Shown one piece after another: positions 43,754-52,422 of a stretch of DNA of 64,000 nucleotides. A model generated the notes under the pieces. That model made no database searches, was not told the origin of the DNA, and worked only from the letters and a program-made list of their open reading frames with translations. The number at the start of each line of letters is the position of its first letter. Position 1 is the stretch's first letter. Position numbers and translations under genes: made by a program. This DNA comes from Ensifer canadensis. GTDB lineage: Bacteria; Pseudomonadota; Alphaproteobacteria; Rhizobiales; Rhizobiaceae. The stretch lies in contig NZ_CP083371.1 of the NCBI RefSeq assembly GCF_017488845.2, positions 1,817,501 to 1,881,500 of the forward strand. The letters are read 5' to 3'.

Positions 43754-43867
43754 CGCGCAGGAAATACCGAGTTCGGCGTCCCCGACCCCTGCTAATCGCC
43801 GCCCCCATCATTTGCGAAACCTTTAAGATTCTGGCGCATAACGTCCCGCAGAATCCAGGAGTTGACG

Positions 43868-45124
43868 GTGGAAGCGCTACATACCCCGACGATCATGATC
43901 AGCTCCTTCGCGACGTTGGTGGTCTTTGCAGTCTTCTTCGCGCTCGCGTCACGCCAGGAGCGCAACAGCCTGGAACTGAGGCTGTGGTCCTGCGCATTTC
44001 TGGTCGCCGCACTTGGATTTACCCTGCTTGCCTTCCGAGGTCCGGGTTATTCCTTCGTCCCGGTGACGCTGGGCAACGCCCTGACGGTTCTGGGCTTGGC
44101 GCTCATCTGGCTCGGCCTGCGCGCCTTCGACAATCAACCGCTGAAGATCGCGTCCGCATTGGCCGGGCCGGTGTTGTGGTTGCTGGTCACCGGTTTTTCC
44201 GATTATGTCCAGAACAATGTCACCAGCAGGATCGTGCTGTTTTCCGCGCTGATCTTCGTCTATTCGGCGATGATCGCGGTCGAGATTTTCCGCTCCGACA
44301 ATTTCCGCAGGCTTCCAAGCTCTTACATCGTCGCATTTCTCTTCGCCACGCATGGCCTGTTCTATCTCGTGCGCATCCCGCTGATCTTCGTCTGGCCGCT
44401 TTTCGGCAACACGGCGTCGGGCGCCGAACAGCCGATATGGTATCAGCTGCTGACCTTCGAACTCTTCATCCACAGTCTTGCGGGCGGGTTCTCGTTCTTC
44501 GCGCTGATCAAAGAAAGAACGCAGTACAGATACAAGCTGGCGTCGGAAACCGACGCCCTCACCGGTGTGCAGAACCGGCGCGCTTTCATGGCGAGCGTCG
44601 ACGCCTATCTGGCGACAAGACCCGATGATGGAGCGTTGATGTACATGGACATCGACCACTTCAAGGCGATCAACGATCGCCATGGACACGCTGTCGGCGA
44701 CAAGGTGCTCATCGAGTGCGCGGCGGTCATCTCGCAAGCCGTTGGCGGCAAGGGCTTCCTCTCGCGCATGGGCGGCGAAGAGTTTGCGGCCTGCTTCCCC
44801 GGGGTCGACCGATCGCAGGCCGCAGCCATCGCCGAGGACATCCGCAGTGCCTTCGAGCAGGCGCGGGTCAGGGCCGGAAACACGACGCTTTCGGCGACCG
44901 TCAGCGTCGGTGTTGCCTTTGTCGCAAGGCAACAGGGGGCAAGCGAGCTTCTGTCTTCCGCCGATCGAGCGCTCTATGCGGCAAAGGCGGCAGGGCGAAA
45001 CGCGGTCTGGATCGCCGGCAAGGACAGCGCTCCCCAGTTCGCATCGGGGCTGGCGGCCCAACCGAACGAGAGAGCGCCTTCCCCGGGGAGGACCGAGAGA
45101 GGTCCGATGGCTAACTGCGCCTGA
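43868..45124 (+). CDS. Membrane diguanylate cyclase (GGDEF)
   Basis: A 418-residue protein with about seven membrane segments in residues 8-220 and a C-terminal GGDEF domain. The active site GGEEF is at 302-306 (SRMGGEEFAACF), with the substrate-binding DIDHFKAINDRHGHAVGD intact. No RxxD inhibitory site is seen. The GTG at 43868 is preferred over a TTG at 43862 because the AGGAG site then has normal spacing. It makes cyclic-di-GMP, linked to attachment and surface structures, and lies next to an autotransporter and an IalB-like protein. Confidence 0.9.
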   Translation: MEALHTPTIMISSFATLVVFAVFFALASRQERNSLELRLWSCAFLVAALGFTLLAFRGPGYSFVPVTLGNALTVLGLALIWLGLRAFDNQPLKIASALAGPVLWLLVTGFSDYVQNNVTSRIVLFSALIFVYSAMIAVEIFRSDNFRRLPSSYIVAFLFATHGLFYLVRIPLIFVWPLFGNTASGAEQPIWYQLLTFELFIHSLAGGFSFFALIKERTQYRYKLASETDALTGVQNRRAFMASVDAYLATRPDDGALMYMDIDHFKAINDRHGHAVGDKVLIECAAVISQAVGGKGFLSRMGGEEFAACFPGVDRSQAAAIAEDIRSAFEQARVRAGNTTLSATVSVGVAFVARQQGASELLSSADRALYAAKAAGRNAVWIAGKDSAPQFASGLAAQPNERAPSPGRTERGPMANCA

Positions 45125-45185
45125 GCCGTCGCTATCGTCGTACCGGCAACTGAGGCGCAAGCAGCCGCCGGCAACACGCCTCGCC

Positions 45186-45722
45186 TCAAGCCTTCTGCAT
45201 CAAGGCAATGGTGCGGTCGAGCGCGGTTGCAAACCCCTTGAGCGAGATCGAGAAACTGACCTCCTTCTCGGTGTCGCTGGCAAAGGCGACGAGCTTCAGC
45301 ACCTTGCCGCCACGCAGCAGCTTGATCGTCTCCTCATTGAACGTCAGCGCGACGATGCATCCGACCGGCATGCAGGTTCGAAACCGCGAGGGTTTGCTAC
45401 CCGTGGCATCATCGACCCCAAGAGAGACGCCCTTGTCCAGGTAGAGACCGAAAGGCAGCGCGAGCTGTCCCTGGAGGCCAGCGCCGTCGACCGGTTCAAG
45501 TTCCAGCGTCAGCACGCGCTGTCCGCTCTGGTGAACCTGGCGCTGCGAAAGAACACACCTGCGATTGCCGTCTGTCACCGCGCAGGCGACGCTCCAGTCG
45601 TCGTAGGTCTCGGCGAGCGAAGAGGGGGCCGTCGCGTCCTTCGGCGCCTCCTGCGCATAGAGCGGGTTGGTGGCGACGATCGTCGCCATCAACGTTGCGG
45701 TGATCCAGCGTAAAAGCCGCAT
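45186..45722 (-). CDS. Invasion-associated locus B (IalB)-family protein
   Basis: A 178-residue secreted protein with a signal peptide (MRLLRWITATLMATIVATNP, cleaved near LYA-QE). The mature domain begins YDDWSVACAV and contains four cysteines (VACAV, RRCVLSQ, RTCMPVGC) and LTLELEPV, as in the IalB family. IalB is known for promoting red-cell invasion in Bartonella; rhizobial copies are of unclear role. Its ATG shares one base with the stop of the autotransporter gene (TGATG), which implies coupled translation. Confidence 0.87.
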   Translation of the reverse strand: MRLLRWITATLMATIVATNPLYAQEAPKDATAPSSLAETYDDWSVACAVTDGNRRCVLSQRQVHQSGQRVLTLELEPVDGAGLQGQLALPFGLYLDKGVSLGVDDATGSKPSRFRTCMPVGCIVALTFNEETIKLLRGGKVLKLVAFASDTEKEVSFSISLKGFATALDRTIALMQKA

Positions 45723-48700
45723 CAGAAGCGCACATCAAGCTTGGCATCGACGGCATTCTGCGTCGTGCCTGAGCCGAACTGGCCGGTGTAGGTGATGCCG
45801 AGGCTCGCAGTGTCGGTCAGCGCGAAATCAATGCCGGCCTCGATGATCGCCGCATCCTCGGCGATCGGCGTACCGGCAACCGCGAAGGCACTGCCCGTGC
45901 CGAAAGCCATCGTCGAGAAAGGCGTCGTATCGCCAAAGGCGTGCTGCCAACCAAGCATGCCGCGCACCTTGGCATTGGTGGCCCCCAGACTGAGAGGGGC
46001 CGACGCACGAAGACCGAGCGTCGTGAAGGTCGTATCGGTCGTGTTGCTCCTGCTCGACAGAGCCGCCGCAGCACCACTCTCAGTGAAACCGTCGGTGTGA
46101 AGGCTGACATAGGCGAGGTTCGCGAAGGGCTCGAGCGCTACGCTCGGCAGGTCGATACGGTATCCGACTTCGCCGAACGCCTGGAATGTGCCGGCATCAT
46201 AGTCGGCCTTCAACGCGTCCCGGAAACCTGGGAAGACGACCGCTCTCTCCGTCTCGATCGAATGCCAGGTATAGGCAAGGCCGGACCGCAACGCGACATC
46301 GCCCCAACGGCCGCCACCGTAGACGCCGAGATGGTAGTTGTCGCTGTCGCCGCTCGAAGCACGGCTGTCGACGTCGAAATTCGTCCGGCTGTAGCCGGCC
46401 ATGATGCCAACCAACGCATTGTCCGAGACCGCCGCATCGAAGCCGGTGATGAAGCCACCCGTCGACTGATCGAGTTGGCCGGTATTGCCGTTGCCATCGG
46501 TGTTGGTCCAGGAGCCGAAAACCTGTCCCCAGCCGACCATTGGCGGCGGCGGGACGGCGACCGCGTCGATCGCGGCGACTGCACCGGTCGTGATCTTGTC
46601 CTCCGGCCCGTAGGCCAGAACCGGGACATTCGCAGCAGCAACGTCGCCGAAAGCGTCGCGAATGCGGTCGTTCGCCGCGTTGCGCAGCAAGCTGCTGTCA
46701 TTGATCAGCGCTGTCTGTGCCGAAGCATGAACCTCGCCGGACAGGCGGTCGAAGGCACCACGCGCATTGGCGGCGTCGAGCCTCAGGAGAATGTTGTAGA
46801 GCGCAAGCGATGGCCCGCTCTGCGCAAGCGTGTTGAGGGCGAGCGCCGTGTTCCTCTGATTGCCGCTGATGGCCACGCGTTCGAACTTGGCCGACGTGCC
46901 CGGCGTGCCCGGGTTCGGGTTTCCAGGGTTGGGATTGCCAGGGTTCGGGTTGCCGGGATTGGGATTGCCCGGGTTCGGGTTGCCGGGATTTGGATTACCG
47001 GGGTTCGGGTTGCCAGGATTGGGATTACCAGGATTAGGTGTACCCGTATCCTTGATCGCGATCTTGAGATCGACCTGCTTGTCCTTCTGCTCCAGCGTGA
47101 CATCGAGAAAGGCGGACTTCGAAATCGCCTGGGCAAACTGACCGTCGACACCGTTTTCCGCGGTCAGAATGGTATAGGTGTGGCCGTTCTGGTAGCTGGT
47201 ATTGGCATCGAGCGCGGTCACCTCGACATTGACGCCATTGCCGATCGTCGCGACGCCATCGCCCCGCACGCCGTTCTGCAGGCCCTTGACGGCGATCCTG
47301 TCGGAGCGACCGTCGCCGGCGATGTCGGCCTCGTAGATCGAGCCGTCGCTCATTTCCAGTTGCCCCATGATCGTCAGCGTGCCGGTCGAATTGTTTCCCG
47401 GTGCAATGACCGCTCTCTTGTCGACCGCGGTGGTGCCAATAGTGCCGGATCCGCCAAGGCGGCCGAAAGCCGTCGAGGCCGGATTGCCAATGCGGTTCAG
47501 CGTTTCCCCCCAGACGACGACGGAATTGGTGTAGGTCTTTCCGTCAAGAAAAGTTGTCTGCACTCTTCCCGCTTCGCCATCGACGATCAGGGTTCCATCC
47601 TTCACGTCGAACCGGGTCGTGCTGTAGTCCAAGGGGCCCGTGTCCGCGTCGTTATCGATTGTGTCGAGGTTGCTCTTGAGAACCAGCTTACCGCCGGAGA
47701 CGTTCACCTTGCCGTGGAACTTCGTCAGGTCGCCGCTCACGACCGTTTCGCCCGAGAAATTGTTGATCGACCCTTGGCCACCGATCGTGTTGGCAAATTC
47801 ATAGCCAGTGTTCGTGTGGTTGAAATTGACGTGCCCCTTCCTTGGGCCGAAATCGATCTTCGAGGAGGGATCGACCGTGCCGGCCGCCTGCGCCTGCCGA
47901 GCGATCGGACCGCCGACACGATCCATATCGACCTTGCCGCCGATCGAAAGACTGCCCATGCCTTCCCGGATCGCACCACCGACGCCAGAAAGGACGATAC
48001 CACCGCCCGCTGACAGCTTTGCGCCGTTGGCGACCGAAAGGCTGACGTCTCCGGCCTCGCCAATCGTCAGCTTGTCATTGACCTTGAACTCGCTGCCAGC
48101 GCCGTCGACAGACACTTGAATGGTGTCGACGCTCTCATCCTCCCGGAGGGTCGCGGTGTTGGTCGAGACCACGGCGCCCTTCTCGATCGTGAAGCTGTCG
48201 CCGATCGTAAAGTCGCCGGCGTTGATCCAGCGCGAATTCTCGCCGCTCACCAGAACCGTGCCGTTCTCGAAAATGGCCTTGTTGGAGTTGATGACGCCAC
48301 CGTCCTCGATCCTGACCGCGCCAGTGTTGAGCGTCAGCGCGCCGAAGGCCACCCCCAGAAAATCGGTGCTGAGCATGGATCCGGCACCGCGCACCACGAG
48401 CGTTCCGTCGCCTTCCTGCAAGGCGCCGATGTAGGTCTCCTTCGCCGAGACTTTGCCGCCATCCTCGACGATCAGCGTGCCCTTTCCGCCGTAGATGCCG
48501 CCCTCGAAACCCCCGATGAAAAGCACGCGGTAGCCGCGCGGATCTGGATCGACGATATCCCAGGTCGAGCCGGGACCGGAGACGACGACCGTTCCGACCG
48601 AGCCCTTGCCGTCAGCGATGTAGCCGCCCTTGCTTTCGACGGAGGCGCCGTCCTTGATCGTCAGAGTAGCGCCACTGGGACCGCCGCGGATCACGAGATT

Positions 48701-48883
48701 GCCGTTGATCGTATGGTCGGTGGTCCAGGTCGTGTCGTTTGGAACGAGCAATCCGGTCGCCTTCGCCGGCGACGGGACGAACGGCACGGCCGCCAGCATG
48801 ATCGAGACAAGACCGGCGCGTCCAAGCGCAGTCGAGCTCAGAAGGTTGATCCTCAAAACGTCCGCCTTCACACAGGTATTCAA
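45722..48883 (-). CDS. Type V autotransporter adhesin
   Basis: A protein of about 1053 residues. A signal-like segment (ALGRAGLVSIMLAAVPFVPS, cleaved near AKA-TG) is followed by a repetitive beta-helix passenger with many G-T-L-x-V/I-x-D-G-G repeats (GTLIVEDGGKVSAKETYIG). Then comes a PNPGN linker, and the last 270 or so residues form the autotransporter barrel (GWGQVFGSW, YHLGVYGGGRWG) ending in the terminal phenylalanine KLDVRF. No ATG fits; TTG at 48883 has AAGGGG six bases upstream and leads directly into the signal peptide. The upstream region holds LytTR-like repeats shared with the kinase genes. It probably presents the passenger on the cell surface. Confidence 0.85.
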   Translation of the reverse strand: MNTCVKADVLRINLLSSTALGRAGLVSIMLAAVPFVPSPAKATGLLVPNDTTWTTDHTINGNLVIRGGPSGATLTIKDGASVESKGGYIADGKGSVGTVVVSGPGSTWDIVDPDPRGYRVLFIGGFEGGIYGGKGTLIVEDGGKVSAKETYIGALQEGDGTLVVRGAGSMLSTDFLGVAFGALTLNTGAVRIEDGGVINSNKAIFENGTVLVSGENSRWINAGDFTIGDSFTIEKGAVVSTNTATLREDESVDTIQVSVDGAGSEFKVNDKLTIGEAGDVSLSVANGAKLSAGGGIVLSGVGGAIREGMGSLSIGGKVDMDRVGGPIARQAQAAGTVDPSSKIDFGPRKGHVNFNHTNTGYEFANTIGGQGSINNFSGETVVSGDLTKFHGKVNVSGGKLVLKSNLDTIDNDADTGPLDYSTTRFDVKDGTLIVDGEAGRVQTTFLDGKTYTNSVVVWGETLNRIGNPASTAFGRLGGSGTIGTTAVDKRAVIAPGNNSTGTLTIMGQLEMSDGSIYEADIAGDGRSDRIAVKGLQNGVRGDGVATIGNGVNVEVTALDANTSYQNGHTYTILTAENGVDGQFAQAISKSAFLDVTLEQKDKQVDLKIAIKDTGTPNPGNPNPGNPNPGNPNPGNPNPGNPNPGNPNPGNPNPGNPNPGTPGTSAKFERVAISGNQRNTALALNTLAQSGPSLALYNILLRLDAANARGAFDRLSGEVHASAQTALINDSSLLRNAANDRIRDAFGDVAAANVPVLAYGPEDKITTGAVAAIDAVAVPPPPMVGWGQVFGSWTNTDGNGNTGQLDQSTGGFITGFDAAVSDNALVGIMAGYSRTNFDVDSRASSGDSDNYHLGVYGGGRWGDVALRSGLAYTWHSIETERAVVFPGFRDALKADYDAGTFQAFGEVGYRIDLPSVALEPFANLAYVSLHTDGFTESGAAAALSSRSNTTDTTFTTLGLRASAPLSLGATNAKVRGMLGWQHAFGDTTPFSTMAFGTGSAFAVAGTPIAEDAAIIEAGIDFALTDTASLGITYTGQFGSGTTQNAVDAKLDVRF
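46905..47046 (-). repeat. 15-bp tandem repeats encoding PNPGN linker
   Basis: About nine copies of a 15-bp unit that encodes PNPGN, lying between passenger and barrel of the autotransporter. Units differ at third codon positions (GGG/GGA, TTC/TTG-type alternation), so the array is old enough to have drifted, but the protein repeat is perfect. Copy number could change by slippage without breaking the frame. Confidence 0.85.
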
Positions 48884-48995
48884 TGTCTGCCCCTTTTCAT
48901 TTGCATTCGTCAGCGCACAACCCCCAGGCGAATACGAGCCAGGGGGCGGCGGGTCATCGGGCGCTATAGCAAGCCAGGGAAAGGGGAGAATTCTG

Positions 48996-49071
48996 CTTTC
49001 TGCAAACGGCAAATTGCAGCGCCCAAAGGTTGGGGCTTTCTGCGAACGGCTCGATTTCGCCGACGAACGGC
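48996..49071. promoter_or_regulatory. Repeated AACGGC elements between autotransporter and kinase 1
   Basis: AACGGC occurs at 49005-49010, 49045-49050 and 49066-49071; the last two are 21 bp apart. The first two sit in CTTTCTGCAAACGGC and CTTTCTGCGAACGGC. Direct repeats at two helical turns are the known layout of LytTR-regulator sites. The same block is found at 50251-50327. The position allows control of both the autotransporter (minus) and kinase 1 (plus). Confidence 0.6.
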
Positions 49072-49107
49072 AATCGACAACCATCTCCGCTTGAGGGATA
49101 AACCCAC

Positions 49108-50202
49108 ATGGCACCAGGAAATGACACGGCTTCGCCGGAAGAGACTCAGTATACCGCAGGTGTTCGCCGTGCGACGCTTTCCTACGGCTTCCTCTATCAA
49201 TTCATGCAGGGCGTCATCAGCAGCGTACTATGGGCAGTCCTCGGATATGACCCAATAGAAGTTGCGCCGATCACCTTGATCCTGGTGTTGAACGGCACGC
49301 TGATGTCCTATGCGATGGCAGCCACGCTCTTCAGGTGCAGGGAGCGTTCCATTCTCTTCAAGCTCCTGGTCGGCTCCGCCTTGTCGCTCGTCGCGGCAGT
49401 GATCAACGCCGGCGTCGACCTCGCTTGCCACTTTCTTATCGCGCATGGCGATCCGGCCGACGTCAACTGGACCAACGTCGCCTATACCGTCATCTATTGC
49501 GTGGCGCTGTTCCACGGATGGGCCTTCTTCTACATTGCGCTTCTCTCCAATTTTGAGTTGCGCGAACGCGAACGGCGCCTGGCCTTGACGCGAGAAGAAG
49601 CGTTAACGGCGCAGATGCGGGCGCTGCGCTACCAGGTCAACCCGCACTTCCTGTTCAACACCTTGAATTCGATCGCCGGGCTGATCGAGGAAGGTGCTTC
49701 GACGGCGGCGGGCCGCATGGTGCTTTCGCTCTCCTCCTTCCTGCGCACGACGCTCGAACTCGACCCAATGCAAGACGTCTGTCTCGCCGACGAACTGGCG
49801 CTGCAGATCGGCTATCTCAACATCGAGGGCGAGCGCTTCTCGGACCGCATGCGACTGAAGCTCGACATTGCACCCGGCCTGGAGCAGGCGCTCGTGCCGA
49901 GCCTCATTCTCCAGCCGCTGATCGAGAATGCGGTGAAACACGGCGTCGGCAGTTCGGCCGGCGCGGTCGAAATCCTGATCAGCGCGGCACGTCACGGTGA
50001 AACCCTCGAGCTTTCCGTCGAAAACGACCTGACGATCGAACCGCAATGCGCGACCAAAAAGCCTCCGGGAACGGGTACAGGCCTCAAGAATGTCGCCGAC
50101 CGCATCAGGGCCCGATTTCCGGAGATGGGGGCCTTCATTTCCGGTCTTGTCGCACCGCACCGCTTTCGGGCGGCGATCACCATGCCCTTGAGGCTGGCAT
50201 GA
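49108..50202 (+). CDS. LytS-type sensor histidine kinase 1
   Basis: A 364-residue membrane kinase. Four hydrophobic segments occupy residues 25-150. The His_kinase (PF06580) block follows with phospho-acceptor H180 in QVNPHFLFNTLNSI, then the ATPase half with PLIENAVKHGVG (N box) and GTGTGLKNVADRI (G box). There is no large extracellular sensor domain. It is a tandem paralogue of the next gene, identical in length. It probably phosphorylates the LytTR regulator at 51456-52247. Confidence 0.92.
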   Translation: MAPGNDTASPEETQYTAGVRRATLSYGFLYQFMQGVISSVLWAVLGYDPIEVAPITLILVLNGTLMSYAMAATLFRCRERSILFKLLVGSALSLVAAVINAGVDLACHFLIAHGDPADVNWTNVAYTVIYCVALFHGWAFFYIALLSNFELRERERRLALTREEALTAQMRALRYQVNPHFLFNTLNSIAGLIEEGASTAAGRMVLSLSSFLRTTLELDPMQDVCLADELALQIGYLNIEGERFSDRMRLKLDIAPGLEQALVPSLILQPLIENAVKHGVGSSAGAVEILISAARHGETLELSVENDLTIEPQCATKKPPGTGTGLKNVADRIRARFPEMGAFISGLVAPHRFRAAITMPLRLA

Positions 50203-50250
50203 CGCTAAGGCCTCCGCGGAGCGGCAGGCCGGCAAAAGCAACGGGGTTTG

Positions 50251-50327
50251 CATTCCGCAAGCGGCAAATAGCAGCGCCCGAAAGGTCAGGACTTTCTGCA
50301 AACGGCTTGATTTCGCCGACGAACGGC
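50251..50327. promoter_or_regulatory. Second copy of the LytTR-like repeat block
   Basis: AGCGGC/AACGGC elements at 50260-50265, 50301-50306 and 50322-50327, again 41 and 21 bp apart. The stretch from TTTCGCCGACGAACGGCAAT to CGACA is identical to that upstream of kinase 1, so the regulatory region was duplicated with the gene and has been conserved. Confidence 0.6.
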
Positions 50328-50364
50328 AATCGACATTGGCGGCCGGTTGAACGATAAAAATGGC

Positions 50365-51459
50365 ATGAAACCCAAGGACGAAACAAAATCGCCGGACGAA
50401 AGCGCCTATATCGGCAGCGTTCGGCGCACGACGCTCTGGCTCGGTTTTCTCTATTGGTTCGTGGAATTTCTCATCAGCAGTATCCTGTGGGGCATACTCG
50501 GAACCGATCCGATCGTGTCTGCCCCCGGCAAATTGCTGCTGATGTCCTGTGGCATGGTTCTTTCCTACGGTATCGCGGCGGCGATGTTTCGGGTCAGGCA
50601 CCGGCATATAGCCACCAAGATCGTCGTTGGATTCTCCACCTCTCTCATTGCCGCCTTTGCCAATACCGGCATCGACTTCCTGCTCTATGTTTTATTCGTG
50701 CGTCCCGACCCGATCACGGTCGACTGGACGAATACCGGTTACACGCTCGTCTACAGCATGGCGACGTTCGTGGGGTGGTCGTTCTTCTTCGTCGCGCTGC
50801 TCTACAGCTTCGAGCTGCGTGAGCGCGAACGGCGCCTGGCGATCTCGCGGGAGGAAGCACTGGCCGCGCAAATGCGTGCGCTCCGATACCAGGTCAATCC
50901 GCACTTTCTGTTCAATACGCTGAACTCCATCACCGGCCTGATCGAGGAAGGGCAGACCATTGCAGCGACCCGCATGGTGATGTCGCTTTCGAACTTTCTG
51001 CGCACGACGTTGGAGCTCGACCCGCTGCACGACGTGCGGCTTGCGGATGAACTCGCCCTGCAAACCGGATATCTGCATATCGAAGGCGAGCGTTACTCCG
51101 ACCGGATGAAGCTGCGGATGGACATCGCCAATGGCCTGGAAGAGGCTCTGGTGCCAAGTCTGATCCTGCAGCCCTTGATCGAGAACGCCGTGAAACACGG
51201 CGTCGGCCGCTCTCCTGATCAGGTTGAGATCGTCATCAGCGCGGCCAAGGTCGGCCATGCGCTCGAGATCGCCGTCGAAAACGATATCGCGCCGGAGACC
51301 GGGGGCGGGCGACGCCAGTCTTCCGGCACCGGGATCGGTCTCAAGAATGTCGCCGATCGGGTGCAGGCGCGCTTTCCAGGCGTCGGCGCCTGTGTATCCG
51401 GCCTTGTAACGCCCAAGCGTTTCAGAGCAGCAATCACAATGCCCCTGAGGCTCGCATGA
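50365..51459 (+). CDS. LytS-type sensor histidine kinase 2
   Basis: A 364-residue paralogue of kinase 1 with the same four-segment membrane part, acceptor histidine (QVNPHFLFNTLNSITG), N box (PLIENAVKHGVGRS) and G box (GTGIGLKNVADRV). The ATG at 50365 is chosen because it gives exactly the length of kinase 1 and aligns with its start; a TTG at 50347 is in frame. It overlaps the response regulator by 4 bp. The two kinases differ mostly in the membrane half, so they may sense different cues or form heterodimers. Confidence 0.92.
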   Translation: MKPKDETKSPDESAYIGSVRRTTLWLGFLYWFVEFLISSILWGILGTDPIVSAPGKLLLMSCGMVLSYGIAAAMFRVRHRHIATKIVVGFSTSLIAAFANTGIDFLLYVLFVRPDPITVDWTNTGYTLVYSMATFVGWSFFFVALLYSFELRERERRLAISREEALAAQMRALRYQVNPHFLFNTLNSITGLIEEGQTIAATRMVMSLSNFLRTTLELDPLHDVRLADELALQTGYLHIEGERYSDRMKLRMDIANGLEEALVPSLILQPLIENAVKHGVGRSPDQVEIVISAAKVGHALEIAVENDIAPETGGGRRQSSGTGIGLKNVADRVQARFPGVGACVSGLVTPKRFRAAITMPLRLA

Positions 51460-52247
51460 ACGAAATCCAGATAGAGCCCCTGTCGATCCTCGTCATCGAT
51501 GACGAGCCCCTGGCGCGTCGCCGGCTTATACGCCTGCTCGGGGCCATGCCCGGGATCAAGATCGTCGGGACGGCCGGCAATGTGCAGCAGGCCTGCGTTC
51601 TCGTCGCCGAACTTTTGCCGGACGTGATCCTGCTCGACATCCAGATGCCCGGCGGCACCGGCTTCGACATTTTGGAACGGTTGGGCAACAACGCACCTGC
51701 CGTCGTTTTCGTGACCGCCTTCGATCACTATGCCCTTCGCGCCTTCGAGGCCGCCGCGGTCGACTATGTCACCAAACCGATCGAGCCCAATCGTCTACGA
51801 ACTGCGATTGATCGGGCCCGCATGGCGATTGCGGCACTAACAAGCGCCGAACGCGTGCTGGAACTCAACGAAACCGTGCGGGCGCTCCGGCAGGCGCTTC
51901 GCAAGCAGGAGGCGCAGGTCGCCGATATCTGGGTGAAGGCAAGAGGCGAGTTCATTCGCATCGCGCTCGATCGCGTGGTGCGGTTCCAGGCGGAGCGCGA
52001 CTACGTCCGCATCCACACCGAGAACAAATCCTACCTGCACCACGAGAGCCTGGCTTCACTCGCAGGCCGGCTGGACCCGGCTGAGTTTCTCCGGCTCCAC
52101 CGAAGCTCGATCGTTCGGCGCCATTGCATCGTCGGCTTGCGGCAGGCGCCCTTCGCCGCCTTGATCGCGCTTCTGTCGGACGGAAGCGAAATCCGCGTCG
52201 GGCGAACCTACGTAAAGCAGGTGCGTCCCCTCTCCACAGAGCGCTAG
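51456..52247 (+). CDS. LytTR-family response regulator
   Basis: A 263-residue regulator. The receiver domain (residues 10-125) has acidic pair D15-D16 (VIDDEPLA), phospho-acceptor D61 (ILLDIQMPGG) and the conserved lysine in DYVTKPIEP. The C-terminal LytTR DNA-binding domain (about 160-260) contains FIRIALDRVVRFQAERDYV and FLRLHRSSIVRR. It overlaps kinase 2 by 4 bp. LytTR proteins bind paired direct repeats about 21 bp apart, which are present upstream of both kinases and the autotransporter. Confidence 0.93.
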   Translation: MNEIQIEPLSILVIDDEPLARRRLIRLLGAMPGIKIVGTAGNVQQACVLVAELLPDVILLDIQMPGGTGFDILERLGNNAPAVVFVTAFDHYALRAFEAAAVDYVTKPIEPNRLRTAIDRARMAIAALTSAERVLELNETVRALRQALRKQEAQVADIWVKARGEFIRIALDRVVRFQAERDYVRIHTENKSYLHHESLASLAGRLDPAEFLRLHRSSIVRRHCIVGLRQAPFAALIALLSDGSEIRVGRTYVKQVRPLSTER

Positions 52248-52349
52248 ATCACTTCACTGTTTCATCGAAACAGTGAAATGATCTAGCTCGTTGAAATAGC
52301 GCAATTCCGGACGGAAAACCGTTTCACACTTTTCGTGGAATTGCTCTAG
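52244..52349 (-). repeat. RIME1-like 106-bp palindromic element, left copy
   Basis: The element starts in the stop codon of the response regulator. It contains two hairpins: CTAGATCACTTCACTGTTTC with its near-complement GAAACAGTGAAATGATCTAG, and GCAATTCC with GGAATTGC. In reverse complement it matches 60209-60314 at 101 of 106 positions by hand alignment. Size and twin-palindrome structure fit the known Rhizobium RIME1 intergenic elements. Confidence 0.85.
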
Positions 52350-52422
52350 GACGCCGGCCGGCCGCAGCATCCAACGGCGCACTGTCGCCGATGGCAAAGG
52401 TCAGGCTACCATCCCCAACCTG

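Noticed and set aside
46905..47046. Possible CRISPR-like array
   Set aside because: Units are 15 bp, contiguous and in frame, encoding PNPGN; there are no spacers or cas genes.
45941..48013. 690-codon plus-strand open frame opposite the autotransporter
   Set aside because: It mirrors the repetitive passenger and barrel; no ribosome site or recognisable domain.
48884..49114. N-terminal extension of the autotransporter up to an ATG at 49114
   Set aside because: It would place a long proline-rich stretch before the signal peptide and run through the LytTR-like repeats.
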